Made by a program: the position numbers and the translations under genes. This document shows positions 1 through 9,138 of a DNA stretch of 64,000 bases, one piece after another. The notes under the pieces were generated by a model. It had not been told where the DNA came from. It was given only the letters and a program-made list of their open reading frames with translations, and ran no database searches. The DNA comes from Telluribacter sp035998675. GTDB taxonomy: Bacteria; Bacteroidota; Bacteroidia; Cytophagales; Spirosomataceae. The stretch spans positions 124,001 through 188,000 of the forward strand of contig NZ_DASYHI010000024.1 of the NCBI RefSeq assembly GCF_035998675.1. The letters run 5' to 3'. Positions within the stretch are counted from its first letter, which is position 1; each line of letters starts with the position of its first letter.

Positions 1-1469
1 ATGGCGTAGGCAAAGCCCCGGTCGAGCAGGCTCAGCCTCGCCGAGCTGAACATGGGGTCCATAGAAGCGCCGTAGGAACCGTAGGCGTACTGGAGCAACG
101 GTCCCTGCCCATTACGTACGAAGTCTTTTCGGTACACCAGCGAAACAGGTACCCGGGCACCGTCACGGGCGGGGGCGTACTGGCGCTCGGTCACATAATT
201 ATTCTTGTCAAAGTCACCTACTACCTCCTGCTCTTTGAGCAGGGTTCGGGTGCGGTTCTCCATGTCGTAGTCGTAGGTAGAGTTGGGCGTCGTGAGGGAC
301 GTATACCCATAACGCAGTACCGAGGTCTGGAAGTCGGGGTTGGCGCTCAGGTAGGCGGTATAGGCCGGTTCGCCGAAATTCAGGTAGTGCTCTCCGCCCG
401 ACTGCTGGTCCATGATACGGATGTGCAGCAGGCCTTCCTTCCGCTCCTGCACCACCAGGTACTTTGCAAATACCTCAATGCCTTCCAGGTACACGTCGGG
501 CCGGTGGGAGAGTACCTCCTGCCACTGTCCGGTATCCTGTACGTTATCTTCCGGCGCTTTTACCAGCTTGAAGTTTTCGGCCCCGTTATGGTTCGTGACC
601 ACGTAGAATGTATTTTCATAATGCTCCAGGGAGTACTCGTGCCCGCGCTGCCGGGGTATGGCAACCCGGAAGGTACCCGCCGGTATGGCGGCGGGCAGCA
701 GGTGGTACTCGGTGGCTACCCCATTATGGTCGGCCACCAGCGCTACGTACTTTTTGGACTTCATACGGTACAGCCCCAGGTAGTACTGGTCGTCGGCTTC
801 TTCGTACAATAGTACGTCGTCCCGTACGTCGGTACCCAGCACGTGCCGCCATACCTGGTACCCCAGTAGCGTATCTACATCTTTCCGAATGTAAAAAAGA
901 GTCTTGTTATCAGCAGCCCAGGCGTAATTACCGCCTTCGGTGTTGGGAATAACGTCAGCGTACCACTCGCCGGTAGTCAGGTTGCGGAAGCGCAGGGTAT
1001 AAAGTCGGCGGCTGACGGTATCTTCTCCAATGGCCGCGATGGTTTCATCGTCGCTTATTTCGGGAAATGTAGCCTGATAGTACCCCTGCCCCGCGGCTTG
1101 CTGGTTCAGGTCCAGCATGAGTTCTTCGGTGGCTTCCATGGTCTGGAACTTCCGGCAATAAAACGGGTACTCGGCCCCTTCTTCAAACCGGGAATAGTAC
1201 CAGTAGTTGCCGTCTTTGTAGGGAACTGACTCGTCTTTTTCCTTTATCCGGGCTTTCATTTCCTGAAACAGGGCTTCCCGAAAACCTTTGAGGGGCGCCA
1301 GTACCTGTTCTGTATACTGGTTTTCGGCTTCCAGGTGGGTTACCACATCCAGGTTTTCCCGTTCGCGCAGCCAGTAGTAGGCATCCGTGCGTGCGTCGCC
1401 ATGCAGGGTCATAACCTTTTCTATTTTAGCTGGTTGTGGAGGTAGGGGGCTGGTGTTAAAATAATTCAT
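1..1469 (-). CDS. ptrB: oligopeptidase B (S9A serine peptidase), 3'-truncated by window edge
   Basis: Prolyl-oligopeptidase family enzyme that cleaves short peptides, typically after basic residues. About 489 residues are visible, read on the minus strand from an ATG at 1467-1469. They cover the N-terminal seven-bladed propeller (for example the DAYYWLRER start motif) and the entry to the alpha/beta hydrolase domain (YGSYGASMDP, a family hallmark near the oxyanion region). The catalytic Ser, Asp and His should lie beyond position 1, so activity cannot be judged. Family members are usually near 690-720 residues. No signal peptide is visible, which suggests a cytoplasmic enzyme. It is divergent from the M28 peptidase gene, across a 200 bp gap. 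I separate it from prolyl endopeptidase on overall resemblance, so the family is sure and the subfamily likely. Confidence 0.88.
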   Translation of the reverse strand, partial: MNYFNTSPLPPQPAKIEKVMTLHGDARTDAYYWLRERENLDVVTHLEAENQYTEQVLAPLKGFREALFQEMKARIKEKDESVPYKDGNYWYYSRFEEGAEYPFYCRKFQTMEATEELMLDLNQQAAGQGYYQATFPEISDDETIAAIGEDTVSRRLYTLRFRNLTTGEWYADVIPNTEGGNYAWAADNKTLFYIRKDVDTLLGYQVWRHVLGTDVRDDVLLYEEADDQYYLGLYRMKSKKYVALVADHNGVATEYHLLPAAIPAGTFRVAIPRQRGHEYSLEHYENTFYVVTNHNGAENFKLVKAPEDNVQDTGQWQEVLSHRPDVYLEGIEVFAKYLVVQERKEGLLHIRIMDQQSGGEHYLNFGEPAYTAYLSANPDFQTSVLRYGYTSLTTPNSTYDYDMENRTRTLLKEQEVVGDFDKNNYVTERQYAPARDGARVPVSLVYRKDFVRNGQGPLLQYAYGSYGASMDPMFSSARLSLLDRGFAYA

Positions 1470-1602
1470 CGTATAACTTTTCCGGGTTTCTGTCGGTTTT
1501 GATTTTTAAGAGTATACAATTAAATAAAATTCTTGCCTAATTTAGTTTCTTAATTGTACTTTCCGGCCCGGCACCTCGTTACTTCAGGCACTCTAAGCGG
1601 TG

Positions 1603-1610
1603 TATCTTTG
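1603..1610 (+). promoter_or_regulatory. Bacteroidota -7 promoter element for the M28 peptidase gene
   Basis: TATCTTTG matches the Bacteroidota sigma-A -7 consensus TAnnTTTG and lies 60 bp before the ATG. No clean TTG is seen at the expected -33 position, so this is a half-supported promoter. Confidence 0.5.
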
Positions 1611-1669
1611 TTTATACAAAAATCTATATTCTAGTAAGTTACCGTTTGAAATTGATTGATTTACTAATC

Positions 1670-3127
1670 ATGAAAAAAAGAATATTGGTTGCCGTAGTGG
1701 GCGGCCTTTGTGTTGTGTTAGCCGGATTCCGCACCGAAGAAAGCGAATGGGAAAAAGCCTTTAGCCGGATCGATACGGAAGTTAGAAAAAACAGCCGGGC
1801 CTACCAGACCCTGGGCGAAGCTACGCAGCAAATCGGGCATCGGCTGACGGGGAGCAGCAATGGACGCAACGCCGAAGAGTACGCCTACAAACTCCTCAAA
1901 AGCTACGGTTTTAGTGACGTGAAGTACCAGCCGTTCGAGGTGGTATCCTGGATGCGCGATACCGTTACGCTTAGCATAGTACCCAAGAGCAGCGACAACT
2001 TCCGGGACGTGGCCGTAGTGGCGCTGGCTCATTCGCCCGTTGAAGCCAGCCTGCATGCTGATATTGTGGACGTGGGAAACGGACTGGAAGAGGATTTTGA
2101 AGTTTTGAAAGACAAAGTAAAGGGAAAGGTCGCCTTGGCCAATATTGGGCTGGTAGGAGCACCGGATAAGAAAAACCTGCACCGTTCCGAAAAAACCGCC
2201 CTGGCTATCAGGTACGGTGCTTCGGGTATCATTATGGTGAATCAGGCACCGGGCCGGATTCTGCTGACGGGTACCGCTTCCGTAACGGGCGACCTCATAC
2301 CCATACCGGCGGTGTCTATTTCCAATGACAGCGGCCGTGAACTCCGGTCCTGGCTCAAGGAGGAAGGCCCCCTACAGGCCCACATTGATATGCGCAACTT
2401 CTCCCGAACCATCAGAGCCCGCAATGTGGTCGCTACGCTCAAAGGCAAGTCCAGCGAAAAGGTAATCATTGGCGGTCACCTCGACTCCTGGGACCTGGCT
2501 ACGGGAGCGATTGATAACGGCATCGGTTCTTTTGCCGTGCTGGACATTGCCCGTACCTTTAAAGCGCTCAGAATAAAGCCCGATCGTACCATTCAGTTTG
2601 TTATGTTTATGGGGGAGGAGCAGGGCCTGCTGGGTTCCAAGCATTTTGTGCGTGAGCTGAACCGTACCGGCGAAGCAGCCAAAGTACGCTACATGATGAA
2701 CCTGGATATGACCAACAACCCCAAAGGCATTAACGCCTTTGGCCGGGATGACATGAGTGAGTTTTTTCAGCGGGTAGGTACCGCTATTAGGAAGGTAGAC
2801 GAAACCTACCCCAACCAGTACCTCAACCGCGCCGGACTACACAGCGATCACCAGCCTTTCATGCTCGACGGCATTCCGGTAGCCGGACTTTCGGGTAGTC
2901 TGTCGCCTTCGGCGCTGCAATGTTACCATGCCGACTGTGACAGCTTTGACCTGGTCGATAAGCAGGAGCTGGAGAATACCGTCCGTATTGCCTCTATGTA
3001 CCTGTATACCCTGGCCAGTGCTAATACACTGCCCGCTAAGCGTCTCACTACCCAACAAACCCGCGACTACCTCATAGCGCAGGGCCTCAAGCAGGAGCTG
3101 GTACTTGGTCAGGAGTGGCGTTGGTAG
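1670..3127 (+). CDS. secreted M28 family zinc aminopeptidase/carboxypeptidase
   Basis: Exported di-zinc exopeptidase. A signal peptide (MKKRILVAVVGG followed by a hydrophobic core) opens the protein. A PA-like insert occupies roughly residues 120-250, followed by the M28 core with the zinc ligands in order: GGHLDSWD (His, Asp), MGEEQGLLGS (catalytic Glu then Glu ligand), NLDMTNN (Asp) and HSDHQPF (His). This order resembles carboxypeptidase Q-like M28 proteins. The ATG at 1670 is preferred over a TTG at 1646 because it places the signal peptide at the N-terminus. At 485 residues the length fits the family. It probably trims peptides in the periplasm. The exact specificity (amino- or carboxypeptidase) cannot be read from sequence. 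Confidence 0.9.
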   Translation: MKKRILVAVVGGLCVVLAGFRTEESEWEKAFSRIDTEVRKNSRAYQTLGEATQQIGHRLTGSSNGRNAEEYAYKLLKSYGFSDVKYQPFEVVSWMRDTVTLSIVPKSSDNFRDVAVVALAHSPVEASLHADIVDVGNGLEEDFEVLKDKVKGKVALANIGLVGAPDKKNLHRSEKTALAIRYGASGIIMVNQAPGRILLTGTASVTGDLIPIPAVSISNDSGRELRSWLKEEGPLQAHIDMRNFSRTIRARNVVATLKGKSSEKVIIGGHLDSWDLATGAIDNGIGSFAVLDIARTFKALRIKPDRTIQFVMFMGEEQGLLGSKHFVRELNRTGEAAKVRYMMNLDMTNNPKGINAFGRDDMSEFFQRVGTAIRKVDETYPNQYLNRAGLHSDHQPFMLDGIPVAGLSGSLSPSALQCYHADCDSFDLVDKQELENTVRIASMYLYTLASANTLPAKRLTTQQTRDYLIAQGLKQELVLGQEWRW

Positions 3128-3913
3128 TGCCTGATCCGGTAGCAGATTGCCACGCGCCCTGGTACTGAAATGCCCGCTCAGGGAGCAATCTGTACGCGGG
3201 AGTCCGGAGGTCTGGTTGTCGCGGGGAGTAGTTTTAGGGACGGTAAAGGTACTCCCTGCTCCATACGTCGTCTTTCTGCTTGCTCCTGAAATACCGTAGC
3301 CACTATGGTAGTAGCCACTATGGTAGTAGGCCCTACTCTGAACCCTATTTGGGCAACAAGGTGGCATGGTTTGTGCAGACGCCCTTTTATCCCGCGCTTC
3401 ACTACCTTTACCCAAACTTCCATCTTGATTTTTATAAATAATCTTATTTAGTGTAGGATTATTTCTGTGGCAAATTTGCCCCAAAGGCGTTGGCATGAAT
3501 TTCGTTCGGGCGGAATAGTATAAAGAAAGGGCGAGGGACCTGGTACCAGCGAGCAGCAGAACCCGGACGTAACATTAAATAAATATTTACCATTGGCACA
3601 TACACTATTTTACCTGATTGCTGCTTTCAATGCTCCCGCTGGCCTATTAGGATTGATGCTACCAGCCCTGCCTTTACAAAGCCCTTTTTTACCGGATGTT
3701 TATTTACTGTACAGCAGTAAGGGCACGAGCTGTTTTACCAGCAGGAATGTACCGAACCGGTTATGCGTATCGTTGAAAGGAAGTAGCGATGGAGACCCAC
3801 CTGTGGGCAGGGTAGCTACAACAAAAGGCCCGGAGGGCCACCACTGACGGAGGAGTATTCCTAAGCTCAGCTCTTAAAAGTTCAACGCAAGATATTCGAC
3901 ACCTAATTATTAT
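3128..3913. other. 786 bp gap with no convincing gene
   Basis: This gap holds an imperfect two-part hairpin at 3143-3192 (CAGATTGC with GCAATCTG, CCCTG with CAGGG) just after the M28 stop, which may act as a terminator. It also holds a perfect 15 bp tandem duplication at 3296-3325 and an AT-rich stretch around 3430-3480. Open frames exist on both strands but lack coding character. The downstream part must contain the promoter of the PorE-like gene, for which I see no good TAnnTTTG match. Confidence 0.5.
3296..3325. repeat. two exact 15 bp tandem units
   Basis: GTAGCCACTATGGTA occurs twice back to back. Each unit carries an imperfect dyad (ACCGTAG against CTATGGT). It is a short local duplication of unknown role. 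Confidence 0.8.
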
Positions 3914-6388
3914 ATGCCTCTATTTTGCTATGCATATCATTGCCTGAAGGGGCCCCTGCGGGGGTTGCTGCTGGTTTGTATGCTGTTGTGGGGCTTGGGA
4001 GTACACGCGCAGGTTGATACCCTGAGACAGCAGGCCGATCGCTATTTTTATACCCAGTCGTACGCACGGGCCATTGAGGGTTACGTAGCGCTACTGCGTC
4101 AGGATTCGCTCACGGTTGAGGGACGTAAAGATGTACTATATAACCTGGGCTATGCTTACAAAGAACTTGGGGAGTCGCCCAAGGCTGAAACCGTATACCG
4201 GCAGTTTCTGGAATTGGGCGAGCCTACGCCTCAGTACCAGATGGCTTACCTTTACTACGCCCAGGCGCTGGGTTATAACGGTAAACTTGACGAGGCGCAA
4301 CGCATGTATGCCCGCTACCAGGAGCTGAAAAACGCTACGCCCCAGGGGAGTAATAACGCCGGAACCAGGGCGGTGGGTAACGCAGGTAAAGCAACCTACC
4401 GGGTCGAAAACCTGAATATCAACTCGACCGGCTCGGAGTTTAGTCCGGCCTTTTTCAGGGAAGGGCTGGTGTACGTAGCCGGTAAAGGCGCGGGCGGGGC
4501 TAATTCGGCCAATAAAGGGTACCTGGACCTCTACTACCTGCCCAACCGGGCCGACGCCCGGCCCATTAGCTTTTTTGGGGCTGATGGTAAAGAAATTTCC
4601 CTGAGTACCGGACTTGCCCCATCCAGCACCGGAGGTCGTAAACTGGGCCGGGATACCTATACCCGCTCCACTTCCAACGACTCTCCAACCATAGGTACCT
4701 ACGCTCCCATCGGTTTTTCGGAAGGGCTGGGGTTGAAGAGCGCAACAACCGCCGCCGGAGGTAGCGCCCAGATCTTCAGTAAGGAGCTCAGTACCCGCTA
4801 CCACGAGGGACCGGTCACTTTTTCGGCGGATGGCAGTCAGATTATCTTTACCCGAAATAACTATACCGAAGGCCGCTCGGGGCGAAGCAGCGACAACGTA
4901 ACCAAGCTTAAGCTATACTCGGCTGAACTGACCGACAGCGGCTGGTCCAATGTACAGGAACTCCCGTTCAACAGCGATGAGTACTCAACCGGGCACCCGG
5001 CCCTGAGCCGCGACGGCAAGCTGCTCTACTTCGTGTCGGACCGGCCCGGAGGGCAGGGAGGTACCGATATTTACCTGTCGCGCCGGGAGAATGAACGCTG
5101 GTCGGCACCCCGGAATCTGGGACCTCAGATCAATACCACCAAGGATGAAATGTTTCCTTTTGTGGATGAGAATGGGAATCTTTATTTTGCTTCCAGCGGC
5201 CAGGCCGCCGGGTTAGGCGGTCTGGATATTTATACGGTTCCTATGCTTAACGGGGCCGTGGTAGGGCAGGTGGCCCATCTGGATGCCCCCATCAACTCCG
5301 CCGCCGACGATTTTGGGCTTATTACCGATGGCAACCGCAGCACGGGCTACTTCAGCAGTAACCGGCTGCGCGGCGACGACGATATTTTTCGCTTTATCCG
5401 TGAAAGCTCCCTCTCTGGCTGCCGTAATCTGACGTTGCGGGTCTTTGATGAAAGTACTTCGGCTCCTCTGGACAGTGCGCTGGTTATTGTAAAGGCGCGG
5501 GGCGAAGGCCGTGACCAGCAGGAACTATATACCAATGCCAACGGAGAGGTAAACATTTGCCTGGAAGCTAATAATGACTTTATTTTTGAGGTATCGCACG
5601 AAGGGTACCTGGCGGGTACCGTTGGCTTTACTACCTCGGGCTTTACCGACGAGAAATCGACCCGGCTGGAGTACTCCCTGCTGAAGTTTGAAACGGAGCC
5701 GGAAGATGCCCTGCCCGCCAGTATATCGGGCGGACAGGGGCGGGATAAGCTCGTTATTTCAACGTTGCGCGGCACCGTAACCGGCGAATCCGATAAAAAG
5801 CCCATTGAAGGCGTAAAAATTGTACTTAGAAATAAGTGTGACAATTCGGTAAAACAAACCGTAACGGGTCCCGACGGACGCTTTGAGTTTGAGCTGCGCG
5901 AAGGCTGCGACTACCAACTGATAGCCTCCAAATCTACCTACGGTACCAATACCAACGCTATTAAAAAGATACCCGCCAAGTCGGAGCCTAAGCTGGTATC
6001 GGCGGATCTGAAAATGCTGAAAGTGGGTGACGTAGTAACGCTGGACAACATCTACTACGACTCGGGTAAGTGGGACATACGTACCGACGCCGCCCGGGAG
6101 CTGGACAAAATGGTAGCTACCATGCGCAAGTACCCATCGCTGCGCTTCGAAATTGGCTCCCATACGGACAGCCAGGGTACTGCGCAGTTTAATCAGTACC
6201 TGTCTGAGCGTCGCGCCAAGGCTGTTCTAAACTACCTGGCTTCAAAAGGTATAGCCCGCAACCGCATGGCTGCCAAAGGTTACGGCGAAACCAGCCTTAT
6301 CAATCAGTGCAGGGATGGCGTGCTTTGTACCGAAGAGGAGCACCAGCGCAACCGCCGCACGGAGTTCAAGGTACTGTTCATAAAATAG
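3914..6388 (+). CDS. PorE-like outer-membrane protein (TPR, PD40 propeller, carboxypeptidase regulatory and OmpA domains)
   Basis: Large cell-envelope protein of 824 residues. After a signal peptide ending near VHAQ come TPR-like helices (about 35-140), a PD40/WD40-like propeller with SxDGxxxxF strands (about 165-500), carboxypeptidase-regulatory-like beta domains (about 505-600 and 620-690) and a C-terminal OmpA domain. The OmpA part keeps the peptidoglycan-binding pair, Asp in SHTDS and Arg in NRRTE. This order is that of PorE, which tethers the type IX secretion machinery to peptidoglycan in Porphyromonas. Many Bacteroidota also carry paralogues with the same order next to a PorP/SprF gene. 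No PorP/SprF gene is adjacent here, so a true T9SS role is inferred. Confidence 0.85.
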   Translation: MPLFCYAYHCLKGPLRGLLLVCMLLWGLGVHAQVDTLRQQADRYFYTQSYARAIEGYVALLRQDSLTVEGRKDVLYNLGYAYKELGESPKAETVYRQFLELGEPTPQYQMAYLYYAQALGYNGKLDEAQRMYARYQELKNATPQGSNNAGTRAVGNAGKATYRVENLNINSTGSEFSPAFFREGLVYVAGKGAGGANSANKGYLDLYYLPNRADARPISFFGADGKEISLSTGLAPSSTGGRKLGRDTYTRSTSNDSPTIGTYAPIGFSEGLGLKSATTAAGGSAQIFSKELSTRYHEGPVTFSADGSQIIFTRNNYTEGRSGRSSDNVTKLKLYSAELTDSGWSNVQELPFNSDEYSTGHPALSRDGKLLYFVSDRPGGQGGTDIYLSRRENERWSAPRNLGPQINTTKDEMFPFVDENGNLYFASSGQAAGLGGLDIYTVPMLNGAVVGQVAHLDAPINSAADDFGLITDGNRSTGYFSSNRLRGDDDIFRFIRESSLSGCRNLTLRVFDESTSAPLDSALVIVKARGEGRDQQELYTNANGEVNICLEANNDFIFEVSHEGYLAGTVGFTTSGFTDEKSTRLEYSLLKFETEPEDALPASISGGQGRDKLVISTLRGTVTGESDKKPIEGVKIVLRNKCDNSVKQTVTGPDGRFEFELREGCDYQLIASKSTYGTNTNAIKKIPAKSEPKLVSADLKMLKVGDVVTLDNIYYDSGKWDIRTDAARELDKMVATMRKYPSLRFEIGSHTDSQGTAQFNQYLSERRAKAVLNYLASKGIARNRMAAKGYGETSLINQCRDGVLCTEEEHQRNRRTEFKVLFIK

Positions 6389-6404
6389 TCCATTACTTTA
6401 TATA

Positions 6405-6530
6405 ATGGACGAATTGACCGATCAGGTTCGAGGCATGGCGGATGATCTGGACTATATATACGTTCAAATTAAAGAAATCGTAACTAGCATTTATTTTAAA
6501 GAGGTTAGACTATATAGATATGGCTTATAA
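6405..6530 (+). CDS. possible 41-residue small protein
   Basis: A short frame begins 17 bp after the PorE-like stop and overlaps the start of the next gene by 11 bp. It encodes an acidic helical peptide beginning MDELTDQVRGMADD. The composition is protein-like and the overlap would allow translational coupling, but there is no recognisable family and it could be a chance frame or a gene remnant. Confidence 0.2.
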   Translation: MDELTDQVRGMADDLDYIYVQIKEIVTSIYFKEVRLYRYGL

Positions 6531-7182
6531 GTCCTATAGGTATCTATATTATTTCATTTTACTTTGGGGGACTTTAGGTTCGATCAAAGCTAGGGCTGAT
6601 ATTTGGCAGCCGCCAGGAGTAAAAATGTATTACTCAGAAAATCTGAAATATAAATTAGTCATAACGCCTCAAATCGTTCCTGAGAAGTATTATCAATGGG
6701 AATACTTTAAAAGTAACAGACATCCACAAACGAACAAGATTCTGCGTAAAACGGATAAATTTATGCGCAATATTTCAGCACAGGACACAATTCTGATTCC
6801 TTGTATTGGAGAGCTGTATGATGTAAGTGGATCAGAAAGTGTCTTGATATGGAAGCGAAGTATGCTGAACTATTCTTGCCCTGTTCATGCAATAATCGCT
6901 AATAATGGTTCGTCGGTTGCAACTTTTGATAATTGGTATTCGATTGGATACGGTGTGAATGTATTTGTGATTTATAATCAAAAAGGAGATGCAAAGAGCA
7001 CCTACAAACTTGAAGAAATCAGCCCTTTTCCTCTGAATGATTATAGTAAGTCAACTTCATCGTTATACTGGAGAAAAGAGGCTGTCTTTATTGATAATGA
7101 AAGAGTAGAGCTTACCTTTCAAACAGATAAGTACCTGAAAAAGAGAATTTATAATACCAAAAAGTTTGAATTCGAGAGATAG
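6520..7182 (+). CDS. secreted hypothetical protein, AT-rich
   Basis: I do not recognise this 220-residue protein. It has an N-terminal signal peptide (hydrophobic YFILLWGTLGSIKARA) and a mature part rich in Tyr, Lys, Asn and Trp with no repeated motif, no transmembrane segment after the signal, and only two cysteines (IPCIG and YSCPVH). Base composition is clearly more AT-rich than its neighbours, and the GTAC tetranucleotide common elsewhere is nearly missing. Both suggest acquisition from elsewhere. It probably acts in the periplasm or at the surface. Function is unknown. Confidence 0.65.
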   Translation: MAYKSYRYLYYFILLWGTLGSIKARADIWQPPGVKMYYSENLKYKLVITPQIVPEKYYQWEYFKSNRHPQTNKILRKTDKFMRNISAQDTILIPCIGELYDVSGSESVLIWKRSMLNYSCPVHAIIANNGSSVATFDNWYSIGYGVNVFVIYNQKGDAKSTYKLEEISPFPLNDYSKSTSSLYWRKEAVFIDNERVELTFQTDKYLKKRIYNTKKFEFER

Positions 7183-7289
7183 CACCTAATAACATGATGT
7201 AGCATTACTAGTGGGATTCGTTTGAACATGTAGGTGTCTGGGTAAAAAATTAGTTTACGAATTACTCCATTTTTTTTTGTGTCAACCTG

Positions 7290-7323
7290 CGAAAGCCCTT
7301 TTCCTTCCTGGAAAGGGCTTTCG
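7290..7323. terminator. strong hairpin between the hypothetical gene and ispE
   Basis: CGAAAGCCCTTTTCC pairs with GGAAAGGGCTTTCG around a tiny loop. There is no long T run on the downstream side (TAGATTTTACG), so it may be a weak terminator of the upstream gene or simply a stable structure ahead of ispE. Confidence 0.5.
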
Positions 7324-7366
7324 TAGATTTTACGATATTTGCCCCTGTACTGACTTGCTCTGATGA

Positions 7367-8233
7367 ATGGTAGTTTTCCCTAGCGCCAAAATTAACCTTG
7401 GCCTCCGCATTACTGAAAAGCGCCCCGACGGGTTTCATAACCTTGAATCGTGCTTTTATCCCGTGGGCTGGGCGGATGCGCTTGAAATTCGCCCCGCTGA
7501 ACGTTTTTCGTTCCAGTCCTCCGGTTTAACGATTCCGGGAGGCGCTCCTCCGGGAAGCGTTCCTCCGGGAGGCGCTCCTCCCGGAGGAACTGCGTCAGAA
7601 GTGTCTACTAACCTATGTGTGAAAGCCTATGAGCTGCTGGCCCGTGATTATTCCCTGCCTCCGGTGGAGATTCATCTGCTGAAAGCCATTCCGATCGGGG
7701 CCGGGTTGGGGGGCGGTTCGGCCGATGCTGCTTTTACCATCAGGGCGCTGAATGAGCTTTTCGGGTTACAGCTTACCACGCTCCGGCAGCAGGACTACGC
7801 CCGTACTCTGGGCAGCGATTGCGCTTTTTTTATTGAAAATAAACCTACCTACTGCTACGGTAAAGGTGATCAGTTTGAGGAAATACCCCTCCGCCTTACC
7901 GGTAAATGGATTGTGCTGGTTAATCCGGGGCTGCACATAGCTACGGCCGAGGCTTACGCCCGGGTGCGTCCGGCCCGACCGGCTACAGATTTGCGTGAGC
8001 TTCTGCAACTACCTATAGCCGGGTGGCGTACTACAGTTGTTAATGATTTTGAAGCCTCTTTGTTCCCAGGATACCCGCAGTTGTCGGCTATAAAAGATAA
8101 ATTGTACGAGTTGGGGGCATTATATGCCAGTATGAGTGGTTCAGGTTCCACAGTCTATGGAATTTTTGAGAATGAACCTGAGGGTTCGAACAATTTCAGC
8201 CCCTACGCCGTTTGGCAAGGAGAACTCTCCTGA
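7367..8233 (+). CDS. ispE: 4-diphosphocytidyl-2-C-methyl-D-erythritol kinase
   Basis: GHMP kinase that phosphorylates CDP-methylerythritol in the non-mevalonate (MEP) isoprenoid pathway in the cytoplasm. It shows the substrate motif near the start (PSAKINLGLRI), the ATP-binding glycine loop PIGAGLGGGSADAA, and the C-terminal GHMP motif MSGSGSTVYGIF. At 288 residues it is slightly long. The excess is a proline/glycine-rich insert at about residues 57-75, built from three 15 bp repeats in frame, placed in the loop before the NLCVKAY helix where other IspE proteins have only a few residues. All catalytic motifs are intact, so the enzyme is probably active. Confidence 0.95.
   Translation: MVVFPSAKINLGLRITEKRPDGFHNLESCFYPVGWADALEIRPAERFSFQSSGLTIPGGAPPGSVPPGGAPPGGTASEVSTNLCVKAYELLARDYSLPPVEIHLLKAIPIGAGLGGGSADAAFTIRALNELFGLQLTTLRQQDYARTLGSDCAFFIENKPTYCYGKGDQFEEIPLRLTGKWIVLVNPGLHIATAEAYARVRPARPATDLRELLQLPIAGWRTTVVNDFEASLFPGYPQLSAIKDKLYELGALYASMSGSGSTVYGIFENEPEGSNNFSPYAVWQGELS
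7535..7579. repeat. three tandem 15 bp units inside ispE
   Basis: The unit CCGGGAGGCGCTCCT occurs three times (the middle copy reads CCGGGAAGCGTTCCT) and encodes PGGAP, PGSVP, PGGAP. Each unit can fold on itself (GGAGG with CCTCC). The middle-copy changes alter A/G and C/T at mirrored positions, which keeps the dyad. Confidence 0.9.
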
Positions 8234-8360
8234 TTCTGCGAGTAGGAAGAAAATGTGTTGAATTGTTCTAATCTGAGTCCTGCGGGCATGCTTTTTTATA
8301 TTAGATAATTTTATTTTCTCTTTTTAACTGTATGCCGACCAACGAAAGCTTTTACGAATC

Positions 8361-8978
8361 ATGCCAATAAAACCGACCACCCGAAGCCCGGAGAATCCAT
8401 TTACCAAGCGACGCGAACCACTACAATTCATGCTGTGGCTGGGTATAGGAGGAAGCGTGCTGATTTTTACAACCTTGCTGGCCATTTATATCATACGCAA
8501 AGTAGGGCCCGACTGGCAACAGGTTTCACTGCCGGGTATCTTCTGGATCAGTACCTTTGTAATATTGTTGAGTAGTGTAACCATGCACGAAGCGCACCGG
8601 GCGTTTCTGCGCGAACGTTTTCCGATATACCGCTCCTGCCTGGGGGCAACGTTAACCCTGGGGGTTATGTTTGTATTTATGCAGCTATGGGGATGGATTC
8701 AGATGCTGGACCAGGGCATAGGCATGCAGGATAGCGCACCCGGGGCTTTTGTATACCTGCTGTCGGGGCTGCACATAGCGCATATTATCGGGGGATTAGC
8801 TTTTCTGGGATTCGCGTTCTGGGATTCTTTAAAGAATATGACCTACATTGATGCTTTCGTATATAGTGTCAATCCGCCCAATCGTCTCAAGATGAAGCTC
8901 ATTACTACGTACTGGCACTTTGTAGATGTACTCTGGATTTACTTATTCCTGTTTCTGCTGTTTCATCATTCGGCCTAG
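8361..8978 (+). CDS. heme-copper oxidase subunit III family membrane protein
   Basis: This 205-residue protein has five predicted membrane helices and the typical subunit III signatures: VTMHEAHRAFLRE after helix 2, the HIAHIIGGLAFLGF helix, and a C-terminal TYWHFVDVLWIYLFLFL segment. Subunit III supports stability and proton uptake of cytochrome oxidase in the inner membrane. No subunits I, II or IV and no assembly genes are nearby, so it is a detached subunit III, which is common for one of several subunit III copies in Bacteroidota. Which terminal oxidase it serves cannot be told. Confidence 0.88.
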   Translation: MPIKPTTRSPENPFTKRREPLQFMLWLGIGGSVLIFTTLLAIYIIRKVGPDWQQVSLPGIFWISTFVILLSSVTMHEAHRAFLRERFPIYRSCLGATLTLGVMFVFMQLWGWIQMLDQGIGMQDSAPGAFVYLLSGLHIAHIIGGLAFLGFAFWDSLKNMTYIDAFVYSVNPPNRLKMKLITTYWHFVDVLWIYLFLFLLFHHSA

Positions 8979-9138
8979 GGCAGGGGTTTTCTGTATCAGG
9001 CAACCCTGTACCAACTCCTGATTTTTTCGTCGCTCCTCTACGTACTTTCATCAGCTGATTTTTCCATTTGGGTAAGCTGTTTTTTTCTATATTCGAAGAG
9101 GCTGTCATCTTTGAGTCCTAAACACTCAGGAAACAGCT

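Noticed and set aside
3593..3847. 84-codon frame in the gap before the PorE-like gene
   Set aside because: TTG start, no family, biased composition and no ribosome site or promoter; most likely chance.
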